Part shown: in pieces, positions 53,050 through 61,413 of the stretch | How positions within the stretch are numbered: the first letter of the stretch is position 1 | Layout: each line of letters begins with the position of its first letter | Assembly (NCBI GenBank): GCA_002729885.1 | Contig: PBUB01000002.1 | Span: forward strand, 735,745 to 799,744 | DNA from: Spirochaetaceae bacterium | GTDB taxonomy: Bacteria; Spirochaetota; Leptospiria; Leptospirales; Leptonemataceae | Length of the DNA: 64,000 nucleotides | Direction of reading: 5' to 3' | Notes under the pieces: model-generated | What the model was told of the DNA's origin: nothing | What the model saw: the letters and a program-made list of their open reading frames with translations, nothing else | Databases searched by the model: none | Position numbers and translations under genes: made by a program

Positions 53050-53226
53050 TGTCCAGGAGGGGCAACTGTAAGGCGGCAGTAGGGCCTGGAATCTGCGGAG
53101 CAGATTCTACGTGTTGTAGTGGCGAGCGTGCCTCCAAAAGCGGAGCTTTTGGCCGGACACGAGGTCCGGAAGCTACGAAGTAGCGCCGCCGCCGGACGGG
53201 AGAAGCTGTCCAGGAGGGACAGCTTC
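53050..53226. repeat. array of five or six hairpins with NGGAG/GAA-type loops
   Basis: Consecutive inverted repeats are gaatctgc-gga-gcagattc (53089-53107), ccaaaagc-gga-gcttttgg (53134-53152), ccggac-acgag-gtccgg (53153-53169), gctac-gaa-gtagc (53172-53184), and gaagctgtcc-aggag-ggacagcttc (53202-53226). An imperfect version of the last occurs at 53050-53064. A flanking word, cgagcgtRcctcYaaag, is also repeated (starting 53123 and 53226). It lies between a FliG-like and a MoxR gene on the same strand. Confidence 0.7.
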
Positions 53227-53294
53227 GAGCGTACCTCTAAAGCACCATTATATCCTTGCCCTCACAACCGGATACTCGCTAAATAGGCCCATAC

Positions 53295-54284
53295 ATGCAA
53301 AAGGAAAGCGTCCCCTCATCCTACTTCGGAGCTGCCAAAGAAGGCATCCTCCGACTGATGGCAAATATCAAAACCGTAATCTATATCGATACTCGCAAGC
53401 TGGAGTATCTAATCGCTTCCAAGATAGCCGGCGGTCATGTAATGCTGGCGGATTCGCACGGCGTTGGTAAAACCTCACTGGCTCGTGCCCTGGCCGGCTC
53501 TATCCAGTGGGGCGGTGCGGACCAGAACAAGCAGGGAGTGGATATCGAACACTTTAGCCGTATTCAATGTACGGTGGACTTGTTACCTCAGGATATTCTG
53601 GGCTACAATCGCTTCGATATGAAGACGTCCCAGAATCAATTTAATCGAGGGCCGATATTTGCTCACTTTATCCTTTGCGACGAAATCAATCTATTAACTC
53701 CCAAGACTCAGGGAAGCTTCTTCCAGGCAATGGAAGAACAATCGGTATCCATCGAAGGTAGAACCTATGACCTTCCGGATCCTTTCTTTATTATCTCAAC
53801 CATGAACCTCAAGGGTTCCCATCTCTTTCCGCTGCCGGCCCCTCAGCTGGACCGATTCATGCTTCAGATTTCCCTGGGCTATCCAGATGAACAGAGCGAA
53901 GGAGATATAATTGAACAACACGGTAAGGATGATTCCTGGAAGGGCTTTGGTCCGGTCATCGACGTTGGTGAGCTTTTGGCCTGGCAAAGACTGGTGGATG
54001 AAGTAACTATCCATCGAGAGGTGGTGGACTACATAGTGGCCCTGGTTCGAAAAACCCGGACTTTCCCGGGAGTGGTGACCGGATGTAGCCCCCGAGCCGG
54101 TATCAAGCTTTCCAGAATTGCTCGTGCGCTTTCCATAATGCGAGGAAATGATTACGTTTCCATCGACACCGTAAAGGAACTGGCCGTGCCCGTGCTTTCT
54201 CATCGCCTGGAACTGGAAGATCCTCGTGTGGCTCCGGGGGATGTCATCAAACAGATCCTGAACGAAGTCAAAACCAGCCGCTAA
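53295..54284 (+). CDS. MoxR-family AAA+ ATPase
   Basis: The Walker A region is A-D-S-H-G-V-G-K-T-S, in which the first Gly of GxxGxGKT is Asp; the rest is normal. Walker B is F-I-L-C-D-E-I-N, followed by T-Q-G-S-F-F-Q-A-M-E-E, sensor 1 S-T-M-N, and D-R-F-M-L-Q-I as in MoxR/RavA proteins. MoxR ATPases act as chaperones in complex with von Willebrand factor and DUF58 proteins. Here it is the first of a four-gene operon with DUF58, transglutaminase and PQQ-propeller genes. Confidence 0.9.
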   Translation: MQKESVPSSYFGAAKEGILRLMANIKTVIYIDTRKLEYLIASKIAGGHVMLADSHGVGKTSLARALAGSIQWGGADQNKQGVDIEHFSRIQCTVDLLPQDILGYNRFDMKTSQNQFNRGPIFAHFILCDEINLLTPKTQGSFFQAMEEQSVSIEGRTYDLPDPFFIISTMNLKGSHLFPLPAPQLDRFMLQISLGYPDEQSEGDIIEQHGKDDSWKGFGPVIDVGELLAWQRLVDEVTIHREVVDYIVALVRKTRTFPGVVTGCSPRAGIKLSRIARALSIMRGNDYVSIDTVKELAVPVLSHRLELEDPRVAPGDVIKQILNEVKTSR

Positions 54285-54325
54285 CAGGCGAAAGGCGCAA
54301 GGTTTCTCCGAACCCGGGTTCGGCA

Positions 54326-55591
54326 ATGGGAATCGAATTGAAAGAACTAGCGAAATCCATATACAGGGGCTATCCGCTCACGGCCACAGGAACCCTGCTG
54401 TTCGCGGCAGCTATATATTTACTGGGACTCTGGAAGGGATCCGGCAATGCCTACGCATTTATTTTTGGGGCCAGCGCACTTGCCGTATTGATTCTTCTGG
54501 TATCCGACGGATACATTCAGAAGTTTCGCTTTCGTCATGCCACACCTGTGCTGGATTCCAGCCATTCCGTATTCGCTCGTCTCAAAGGGCAGGTGCAGGC
54601 GGTGCATCTGGGAGATCAGAAGTGCCATTATTTCTATAGATTTCATTTTGTAATTCGCGGGCCTTTTTCCGTGGGCCGCGATTCATCCTTTTCCTTTCGC
54701 GCAGAAGGGGCCAGCCCCGATGGATCTCTAATTCTGGTTCCTCTGAACTTTCCATACAGCGGCCGTGGAATCTTTAAAGGTTCTCTGCTTTTGCGTGATG
54801 TATTTGGTCTGGTGCGTTTTTTTCTGGGCGAAGATGAGCGGGTTGAAATTACCGTGGAGGCTCCTCTGTTTCCCGAGAAAGCTCCCGTGCATTTCCAGCC
54901 TGCTTCCAGCATGGAAAGCAGTCGAAAGATGCAAACATCCGAAGAAGAAAAGTACTACATGCGAGAGTACATCCCCGGGGATCGACTGAAGGATATTAAC
55001 TGGAAGTCTTCTATTCGAATTCAGGAACTCATTACCAGGATTTCGCCCATCAGTCCCGAACAGTCCCATCTGCTGCATCTGGATTTTCGCGCATTTAATG
55101 ATCAGGGCATGGACAGCCCGGAAGCCATCCTTCATCTTAACTATTTAAAAAGCTGGTTTATCTCCTTTGTTCGAGTAGTTCACAGGGATCATCCGGAATA
55201 TCGCTTTCGTGTGCGCACCCCGGCCGGCAGTGCTCTGCTTGAGTCAGACGAAGATCTGGATCGATTCTCTCGTGAGCTGGCGGCGCTCCAGTATTTCCTG
55301 CCCGGTCAGGAAGCAGGGGATGTGGATGCTCCCAGAACAGGAGAGCGATTCATTTTTACCACAGGCTTTGATAACAGATTGAATTCCTTTCTTCAGGAAC
55401 ATTCGGCGGAGCGATTGAACATTTTTGGTACGGTGCGGGGGCCTGGTCGGGAAGTGCGATTCCTGCCGGACTGGGATCTGAGCTGTTTTCCAGGTTTCTG
55501 GATTTTTAGGCGGCATAAAGCAGCCCAGTCACTGTCTGCTCCCAGTGGCGGAAATCTGGTGGAAGAAAAGCTTCGCCTGAGGTTGGTTTAA
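54326..55591 (+). CDS. DUF58 membrane protein
   Basis: Two N-terminal hydrophobic helices (about 19-35 and 38-56), then a beta-rich domain, and the DUF58 core Y-I-P-G-D-R-L-K-D-I-N-W-K-S-S. DUF58 proteins usually sit between a MoxR ATPase and a transglutaminase or von Willebrand protein, as they do here. Their exact role is unknown; they appear to help assemble or mature envelope or protein complexes. Gap to the next gene is 2 nt. Confidence 0.88.
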   Translation: MGIELKELAKSIYRGYPLTATGTLLFAAAIYLLGLWKGSGNAYAFIFGASALAVLILLVSDGYIQKFRFRHATPVLDSSHSVFARLKGQVQAVHLGDQKCHYFYRFHFVIRGPFSVGRDSSFSFRAEGASPDGSLILVPLNFPYSGRGIFKGSLLLRDVFGLVRFFLGEDERVEITVEAPLFPEKAPVHFQPASSMESSRKMQTSEEEKYYMREYIPGDRLKDINWKSSIRIQELITRISPISPEQSHLLHLDFRAFNDQGMDSPEAILHLNYLKSWFISFVRVVHRDHPEYRFRVRTPAGSALLESDEDLDRFSRELAALQYFLPGQEAGDVDAPRTGERFIFTTGFDNRLNSFLQEHSAERLNIFGTVRGPGREVRFLPDWDLSCFPGFWIFRRHKAAQSLSAPSGGNLVEEKLRLRLV

Positions 55592-55593
55592 CT

Positions 55594-58032
55594 ATGCAGA
55601 TCCTGTTTTACACAAGGATGGCGCTCTATCTTACCGCCTTCAGTATACCTTTCTTTCATCCGGGCGTAGTAGTGCCTTACGATGCCGTAACTCGCTGGAT
55701 TGCCTTTGTGGTGATTCCGGGCGAGATGCTCATCGCCTTTTACATGCGCCCTCCCAGGCTGGCCTTGAAATGGGGACTGCTTTCAGCCATTGGTCTAATT
55801 GCCTTTTCTGTGCTGGTCATCTCTGGACTGGAGGAGGGAGCCTACTGGATTCTGTTTGGTGGGTTGCTGGCCTACGTCTGGACCTTTCTGGTATTTCATG
55901 GGCAGGGACGATTTCCCGTGTTTGCAGCCCTGGAAACATTCTTACTGGCTGCGCTCTATTACCGAATTCTCACTTTTGCCCGGTCCTCGGAAGAGATCGC
56001 CCAGGAAGCTGGCAAACTCACTCCATTCCTGCTGGGGCTTACCGCTGCTCTGTTTTTGATTCATGTGCTGGTGTTATATTTCGCCGCCTTTTCACGGTCC
56101 ACGCCGGATCGTGCTTCGGATGAGCAGAAGTCCAGCCAGGATAAAATCAAGAAGCGAAAAGAGGTGCTGGTGTTCTCTGTGGCTGCTCTGGCCATAGTGG
56201 TAGTCTTTACCGTGCTGGTTCCTAAAGACTTCGTAGTTCACGACATTAGCTTCAAATTGCTGGAAGATAATCCACCTCAGCCCCGGGAAGGTCAGGGCAA
56301 CCTGGATGATGGCGGCCAGGGCGATGGGCCCGGCGGAAGGCCCCAGGGCGGAGGTAATCAGAACGGTAAACCTCTGGGCAACCGAAACGAAAAGTTTCCT
56401 TCTGAACTGCAGCAGAAGGGAGAAGGTAAAGGTCAGGGTCAGGACCAGGGCGAAGGAAACGGTGGCGGTCAGGGCCAGGGACAACCGGACGGTGAAGGCG
56501 GTCAGGGCGAAGGCGAAGGCGGCCAGGGCCAGGGACGCCCGGATGGCGGAGGCCAGGGGCAGAACCAGGGCGAAGGCGGTCGGCAATACGACAACAAGCT
56601 CTACAAGGTTCCTTCAGATAAATGGGATCAATTCCAGGAATCCGGACAGGGCAAAGGCAAGCAGAGCGCTGTAATGATAATTGCCAGCGACAGCCAGCCC
56701 ATCTATGCCGCCGGCGAATACCTCAGCGAATTCGATCCGCAAAAAGGCTTTGTATATGATCCTGACGAAGCTTTGAATCGCCTTCGCGATCGGCGATTGC
56801 TGGAGACCTGGCAGGACCCGGATCCAGAAAGGCATCCCCGCAGATTGCCGGTGGATGTATTCTATCTTTCCAGTATTCCTCAGCGAGTGCTGGCCTATCG
56901 ACCTTTTTCGGTGGAGCCCACTGTACTACAGAAGAAATATCATCCATTCGATTTGTCTTATACGGCTACCAGCGCTATCAGTATGTCAGGACCGGAGCAA
57001 TGGATTGACATTCCAGAGCCTACTCCGGCGGAGCTATCCGACTATTCTAAATATTTAGAACTGAATATTCCAGAAGCAGAGAAGAAACGACTGGAACAAT
57101 GGGTGAATTCAAGGCTAGGTCAGGATGCAACCTACTTTGCTCGACTGAATGCAATACTGCAGGGCTATAAGGACTATCGCTATAAGATGGGCTTTACCGA
57201 AGACACCTCCGTGGCCGCGGTAAAGAAATTCCTTTTTCAAACCAGAGAAGGGGATTGCACGGAATTCGCACATGCCACGGCGATGCTGGCCCGCGTTTCC
57301 GGTCTGCCGGCCCGGGTAGTCACCGGCTATCTGGCAAGCCAGGATCTGCAGACTCCTGCTCATAGAGGAGGTTTGAAGGAGCTTCGAAGCAAGATTCCTG
57401 TTCTGGAGAAGTGGCCTCTGGAGCAACTGTACTTGATTACTACATCTCATAGGCATGCATGGGTGCAGATCTATATGCCTGGATACGGCTGGGTGGATAT
57501 TGAAACCACATCCTTTGCCATTCCTCCTACACCGGAAAATGATCCCAATGCCATGGATGTGATTATTCCAGAGATTGAAGAAGAAGAGAATGTGCAGGAT
57601 AAAAAGGGATTTGAGATTCCCTGGGTATTTCTGGGCCAGATCACAGGAATCCTGGCGGTTCTGGCAATTCTAGTGCTCTATTCCTTTCGATTTCTGAGGC
57701 TGGCCTATCATGGTTATCTGGCACGGAAGAACAATCGAAAGGGACTGGACCACATTCTTACTCTATTCTATCTGCGCCTGGCAGAGCATGCGCAGCCACT
57801 TCGAAGACTCAGCGAAACGCCTCTGGAATACGCTTCGCACAATCGCTTTACGGCCCCGTTCGCAGGTACCTATACAATGCTGAGATTCAAAGAAACACTC
57901 AGCGATGAGGAGAGGGATGCAGCCTTTGCTCGTCTTCGCACAGAATATCGGGATGCCCTGCGTGCAGCCAAAAAGCCTGGATTCTGGAATCTGATGAAAC
58001 GTGTATTCACATTGAGAGGCTTTAAATATTGA
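55594..58032 (+). CDS. TgpA-like transmembrane transglutaminase/protease-fold protein
   Basis: Several N-terminal membrane helices (residues 1-175 and 190-212) precede a long linker and a periplasmic transglutaminase-like domain with the catalytic triad C555 (E-G-D-C-T-E-F-A-H-A), H621 (H-R-H-A-W-V) and D635 (W-V-D-I-E). Another membrane helix and a DUF4129-like C-terminal helical tail follow. About 100 residues of the linker (230-330) are almost pure Gly, Gln, Glu and Asp, with repeats of G-Q-G and G-E-G. The family is essential in Pseudomonas aeruginosa (TgpA); its substrate is unknown. Confidence 0.88.
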   Translation: MQILFYTRMALYLTAFSIPFFHPGVVVPYDAVTRWIAFVVIPGEMLIAFYMRPPRLALKWGLLSAIGLIAFSVLVISGLEEGAYWILFGGLLAYVWTFLVFHGQGRFPVFAALETFLLAALYYRILTFARSSEEIAQEAGKLTPFLLGLTAALFLIHVLVLYFAAFSRSTPDRASDEQKSSQDKIKKRKEVLVFSVAALAIVVVFTVLVPKDFVVHDISFKLLEDNPPQPREGQGNLDDGGQGDGPGGRPQGGGNQNGKPLGNRNEKFPSELQQKGEGKGQGQDQGEGNGGGQGQGQPDGEGGQGEGEGGQGQGRPDGGGQGQNQGEGGRQYDNKLYKVPSDKWDQFQESGQGKGKQSAVMIIASDSQPIYAAGEYLSEFDPQKGFVYDPDEALNRLRDRRLLETWQDPDPERHPRRLPVDVFYLSSIPQRVLAYRPFSVEPTVLQKKYHPFDLSYTATSAISMSGPEQWIDIPEPTPAELSDYSKYLELNIPEAEKKRLEQWVNSRLGQDATYFARLNAILQGYKDYRYKMGFTEDTSVAAVKKFLFQTREGDCTEFAHATAMLARVSGLPARVVTGYLASQDLQTPAHRGGLKELRSKIPVLEKWPLEQLYLITTSHRHAWVQIYMPGYGWVDIETTSFAIPPTPENDPNAMDVIIPEIEEEENVQDKKGFEIPWVFLGQITGILAVLAILVLYSFRFLRLAYHGYLARKNNRKGLDHILTLFYLRLAEHAQPLRRLSETPLEYASHNRFTAPFAGTYTMLRFKETLSDEERDAAFARLRTEYRDALRAAKKPGFWNLMKRVFTLRGFKY

Positions 58033-59354
58033 TGCGCTTTCATTTCTTCCATCGCATTCGCCCTCGAATCAACGGCTCTCTGCTCTATGAAAGGAACGGA
58101 TACAGAACGATTCGTTCGCGGACAGTTGCGGCTATTCTGGGTTTGTGGATAATTCTTCTTTCAGCCAGTTGTTCCGAGCAAATAAACTGGATAGAATACC
58201 GGGGAGAACATGGTCAGGGACATACCAGCAATGCTCTATATCCTCCTCTGGGGTTGCGATGGAAGCTAAAGCTTCAGGAAAATGCTGAAAAGGCCAAGGC
58301 CTTCAATCCTCCTCTTTTTATAGATGAAGTACTGTACTTTGGATCTACAGATGGTAACTTCTATGCTCTGGATGTAACCACGGGCTATATGAAGTGGATT
58401 TTCAAAGAACCCCGGGATTCCATAAACTCGGTGCCTTTCGCCGATGAAGATACCATCTATTTTGGCTCCAATGATTACAATGTATATGCTGTAGATAAAG
58501 AAACCGGCGAACAGAAATGGAGCTTCAATACCGGTAAGACCGTGCAATCTCTAGTTCTGCGATACGAAGATCATGTAATCTTTACCAGCGATACCGGAGC
58601 CACCTATTTCTTGAATCCGGAAGGACAACAGGAGTTTTCCCTTCCGAATCCAGTGTGGTCCCACCATACATTCCAGGTTTACGATGGAGTGGTATACTGG
58701 GCTCCTAAAGGTCGTCAGTTTGGCGCCTACGATATAGAGAAGAGGGAATTTCTGTGGCTGGTCCCGGTGGATGTGCCGTATGCTCTGTGGTATTCCTTTC
58801 CCGCTGTGGATGAAGAAGCGGTGTATTTCGCATCAAACTTCTTCAAAGGCATGGATTCCGAGCTGAATTTCTATGCCATGGATCGAAAAACCGGACGAAA
58901 GCTCTGGCAGGTAAGCGATCAGATGGACATAGGTCAAAAGGTTCCTGCCAATCGCTATACCAGATTTCTGGATCATGTGGATCTATTGGACTATATGGCT
59001 CCAGCCCTTTACAAGGATCTGGTAATCTTCACCGCCGGGGACACCAAAGTTAGAGCCTTCAATAAGGACGATGGAGACGAAGTCTGGGAAACCGAATTCG
59101 ATTATCCGACGTCATCCGCCCCGACAATAGCCGGTAACCGAGTTTATATTGGAGTCCAGGGTTCTAGAGTGCTTACGGAATCCGGAGAATTCAGTGAACC
59201 GGCTCGTCTTGTCTGTCTTTCTGCTGTAGATGGTTCCATTCTCTGGAAGATGGATGTGGACGGGGCGATTCTGTCTGCGCCCATCATTTCTGGAAACCAG
59301 ATGATGTTTGGTACAGATCAAAACTACTTCTATGTTCTGGAAGAAGTGCTCTAG
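58032..59354 (+). CDS. PQQ-repeat beta-propeller lipoprotein
   Basis: Its ATG at 58032 uses the last A of the upstream TGA (TGATG), so the genes are coupled. A signal sequence ends L-S-A-S-C47 after a long basic lead. The mature part contains PQQ/BamB-like blades: L-Y-F-G-S-T-D-G-N-F-Y-A-L-D, I-Y-F-G-S-N-D-Y-N-V-Y-A-V-D, V-Y-F-A-S, V-Y-I-G-V-Q-G and a final F-G-T-D-Q-N-Y-F-Y-V-L. Such propellers scaffold envelope complexes rather than bind PQQ. Last gene of the MoxR operon. Confidence 0.85.
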   Translation: MRFHFFHRIRPRINGSLLYERNGYRTIRSRTVAAILGLWIILLSASCSEQINWIEYRGEHGQGHTSNALYPPLGLRWKLKLQENAEKAKAFNPPLFIDEVLYFGSTDGNFYALDVTTGYMKWIFKEPRDSINSVPFADEDTIYFGSNDYNVYAVDKETGEQKWSFNTGKTVQSLVLRYEDHVIFTSDTGATYFLNPEGQQEFSLPNPVWSHHTFQVYDGVVYWAPKGRQFGAYDIEKREFLWLVPVDVPYALWYSFPAVDEEAVYFASNFFKGMDSELNFYAMDRKTGRKLWQVSDQMDIGQKVPANRYTRFLDHVDLLDYMAPALYKDLVIFTAGDTKVRAFNKDDGDEVWETEFDYPTSSAPTIAGNRVYIGVQGSRVLTESGEFSEPARLVCLSAVDGSILWKMDVDGAILSAPIISGNQMMFGTDQNYFYVLEEVL

Positions 59355-59449
59355 ATTGCCATTAATTGTTGCAGCAGCGAACAAGAGTTAGAATCTAAGG
59401 ACCTACAAAGCCGGGTTGACCTCCATCTCCCGTTGCTTAAGCTGCAGCA

Positions 59450-60142
59450 ATGAAGGATCCGGAAGTCGGGCGAAAGCAGGCCATCGCAGCCAGCACTTTC
59501 TTAAAAGAACTATCAAGCGAATCGTTGAATGCATTGCTGAGTTCAGCGATGTATATAAACTTCCCGGAGGGAACCGTAATCTACAGACCCGGGGAGGAGT
59601 CCCAGACTCTGCTCATCGAATCAGGAGAGGGCCGGATGTGGATTGGAGCAGCGGATGGCCGAAGAATGGTGGTTCGCCACTTTGGGCCCGGAGAGATAAT
59701 TGGCCTTGTGGCTAGCCTGGGTGGTCCTGCAGAGCTGACCGTGGAGACCATACTTCCTACCACTGCGCTTGCCATTCCCGGAGAAAAGATTCGCAGCGTC
59801 GCAGCCAGTCATTCGGATGTGGGCTTTTTATTTGCCACGCAATGTGCTCTTCGAGTTTACGGACTGATGGATGAGCTTCATAGCATGACCTTTGATCCAG
59901 TTTCCAGAAGGCTGGCGCGATGTTTGATTCGCCTATCCAGGGGGGCCAGTAGCCCTGTGAATATTCGCATTACTCAGCAGGAGCTGGCAGATACCATTGC
60001 TACTTCCCGAGAGGTAGTGACCCGAACCCTGAAGGATTTCAAGGATTCCGGGCTGGTTTCTACCCAGTCGGATTCTCCGGGGCTACTCTTTATCAAGAAT
60101 CCAGACGGTCTCAAACACTACTACAGGGAGGCCAGTCAGTAG
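59450..60142 (+). CDS. Crp/Fnr-family transcriptional regulator
   Basis: N-terminal cyclic-nucleotide-binding fold (about 15-125), long dimer helix (130-150) and C-terminal winged helix. The recognition helix T-S-R187-E188-V-V-T-R192 keeps Arg-Glu-Arg, the residues with which E. coli CRP reads TGTGA. In the effector pocket, the CRP Glu and Arg that hold cAMP are absent: the stretch reads I-I-G-L-V-A-S-L-G-G-P-A-E-L-T-V. There are no N-terminal FNR cysteines either. It may therefore answer to another ligand or a haem. Its own product probably acts on the consensus site just after it. Confidence 0.9.
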   Translation: MKDPEVGRKQAIAASTFLKELSSESLNALLSSAMYINFPEGTVIYRPGEESQTLLIESGEGRMWIGAADGRRMVVRHFGPGEIIGLVASLGGPAELTVETILPTTALAIPGEKIRSVAASHSDVGFLFATQCALRVYGLMDELHSMTFDPVSRRLARCLIRLSRGASSPVNIRITQQELADTIATSREVVTRTLKDFKDSGLVSTQSDSPGLLFIKNPDGLKHYYREASQ

Positions 60143-60145
60143 ATG

Positions 60146-60161
60146 TGTGACCCAGGTCACA
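60146..60161. promoter_or_regulatory. CRP-type operator, TGTGA-N6-TCACA
   Basis: TGTGACCCAGGTCACA matches the CRP consensus in both half-sites; the arms TGTGACC and GGTCACA are perfectly complementary. It begins 3 nt after the Crp/Fnr gene and stands 75 nt before the MBL-fold gene. With the -10 box at 60205-60210 its centre falls about 63 nt upstream of the start point, near the -61.5 of class I CRP promoters. Confidence 0.8.
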
Positions 60162-60181
60162 GAGCGGTGTGCTCCAGGTTC

Positions 60182-60210
60182 TGGAGTTTCATTGGCCAAT
60201 GGACTACAAT
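60182..60210 (+). promoter_or_regulatory. weak promoter for the MBL-fold gene
   Basis: A -10 TACAAT at 60205-60210 is preceded at 17 nt by a poor -35 (tggagt, 60182-60187), as expected for an activator-dependent promoter. Between operator and -35 lies ctccag-gtt-ctggag. The ribosome site GGGAGGT stands 6 nt before ATG 60236. Confidence 0.5.
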
Positions 60211-60235
60211 TCAATTATCCAATGGGAGGTAACCA

Positions 60236-61174
60236 ATGAAACATTTATCCAAACTTACTATTCTCACTTTGCTGTCGCTTCTGGCACCGCTACTTCAGTG
60301 CATTACTGCGGGCGATCCAGAACGAAAACTGGCAGATATTCCAGAATCATCCGGGTTTTCGGACTGGGCTGAAGTATTTCGCAGTCCGGCTCGAATTCGA
60401 GACTTTCGGGTCTTTCATACGGGTGAAGTAGAAGTACCGGTGCAGGGCATGCTCAATAGAGAGCTGAATGAGGATGAAAGTTCCACAATGTTTGTGGATG
60501 TATACGCATTCTGGTTTTGCCACGATGAACACGGATGCTTTATGATTGATTCAGGATTGGATACTAGCTTCGGAGAAGGAAAGCCAGGAAATGTCCACGG
60601 ACTCATGGCCGATAGCTACATTATTTCCAGTCGTCAAAAGCCGGGAACAGACATTCTTTCGTATTTAAGTCAAAAGGATCGCAAGTCCAGACTGCAGGGC
60701 ATCTTCTTTACACATCTACATGGAGATCATTCTTCCGGCATCCCGGCCATTTCTTCGACGTCGGGGCTCGAGGATCTGAATTACTATGTAGCAGAAGACG
60801 AGCCGTATGTAAATTACTGGCTGCTGTATCAAGGGGATCACCTGGAAAACGTAAGTGAGCTGAACGAGCTCTCCATGACCAATGCAATGGATATGCCAAT
60901 TCTGGGACCATGCCTGGATGTATTCGGAGATGGAAGCTTATGGGCCATTCAAACTTCCGGTCATTCGCCCCGGCACCTGTCCTATCTTTTAATGACAAGC
61001 GAGGGTCCGGTATTATTAACCGGCGATGCATCCCACACCAGGGAAGGATTTGAGCAAGGCATCGAACCCGGATGGGTAAGTGACAGGGATGAAGCAAAGA
61101 ACAGTCTGGAAAAGCTAAAGGCCTTCTCCAATAAGTATCCGAATGTTCGAGTGATTTTCGGACATCAGAGATAG
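60236..61174 (+). CDS. exported MBL-fold metallo-hydrolase, lactonase-like
   Basis: A lipoprotein-type signal ends P-L-L-Q-C22. The zinc site is complete: H160-L-H162-G-D164-H165, H243 or H247 in S-G-H-S-P-R-H, D264 in T-G-D-A-S-H, and H310 near the end. The layout F-H-T-G-E-V-E-V-P and the T-G-D-A block resemble AHL-lactonase and related quorum-quenching or phosphodiesterase enzymes, but substrate cannot be read from this. It probably acts in the periplasm. A CRP-type operator precedes it, so it is likely under Crp/Fnr control. Confidence 0.85.
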   Translation: MKHLSKLTILTLLSLLAPLLQCITAGDPERKLADIPESSGFSDWAEVFRSPARIRDFRVFHTGEVEVPVQGMLNRELNEDESSTMFVDVYAFWFCHDEHGCFMIDSGLDTSFGEGKPGNVHGLMADSYIISSRQKPGTDILSYLSQKDRKSRLQGIFFTHLHGDHSSGIPAISSTSGLEDLNYYVAEDEPYVNYWLLYQGDHLENVSELNELSMTNAMDMPILGPCLDVFGDGSLWAIQTSGHSPRHLSYLLMTSEGPVLLTGDASHTREGFEQGIEPGWVSDRDEAKNSLEKLKAFSNKYPNVRVIFGHQR

Positions 61175-61181
61175 ACTGATT

Positions 61182-61221
61182 TGAATAGCCTGGTTTTCGC
61201 GTAGCGGAGCCTGGCTATTCA
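61182..61221 (+). terminator. hairpin after the MBL-fold gene
   Basis: tgaatagcc (61182-61190) pairs exactly with ggctattca (61213-61221). It starts 8 nt after the stop codon. No T run; a 22-nt loop. Plausible terminator or stability element. Confidence 0.45.
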
Positions 61222-61413
61222 GGCATGCTTCCTTTTGGGAGTTCCACCTTTACGGGGCGCTTCGGTTTTCAATTGTGTTGCCGTCGCGGGAGCGATTCGG
61301 TATTCAATGTTGCGCGCCTGGGCAAAGTTAGCGAAAGAAATCCAGTGTAGGTCCCTGTGGAAGTGCAGCCGGGTATCTGGAACTATGCTGAAGCCCGGTA
61401 GATAGACTATTAT
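61222..61413. other. non-coding stretch between MBL and GHL10 genes
   Basis: No gene is visible. A short imperfect direct repeat occurs, ttcggttttcaattgtgttgc (61261-61281, with ttcggtattcaatgttgc at 61296-61313). Possibly decayed DNA or a regulatory remnant. Confidence 0.3.

Noticed and set aside
60236..61174. Naming the MBL-fold protein an AHL lactonase
   Set aside because: The zinc motif is shared by many enzymes, and no residue visible here fixes the substrate; no LuxI/LuxR genes are present.
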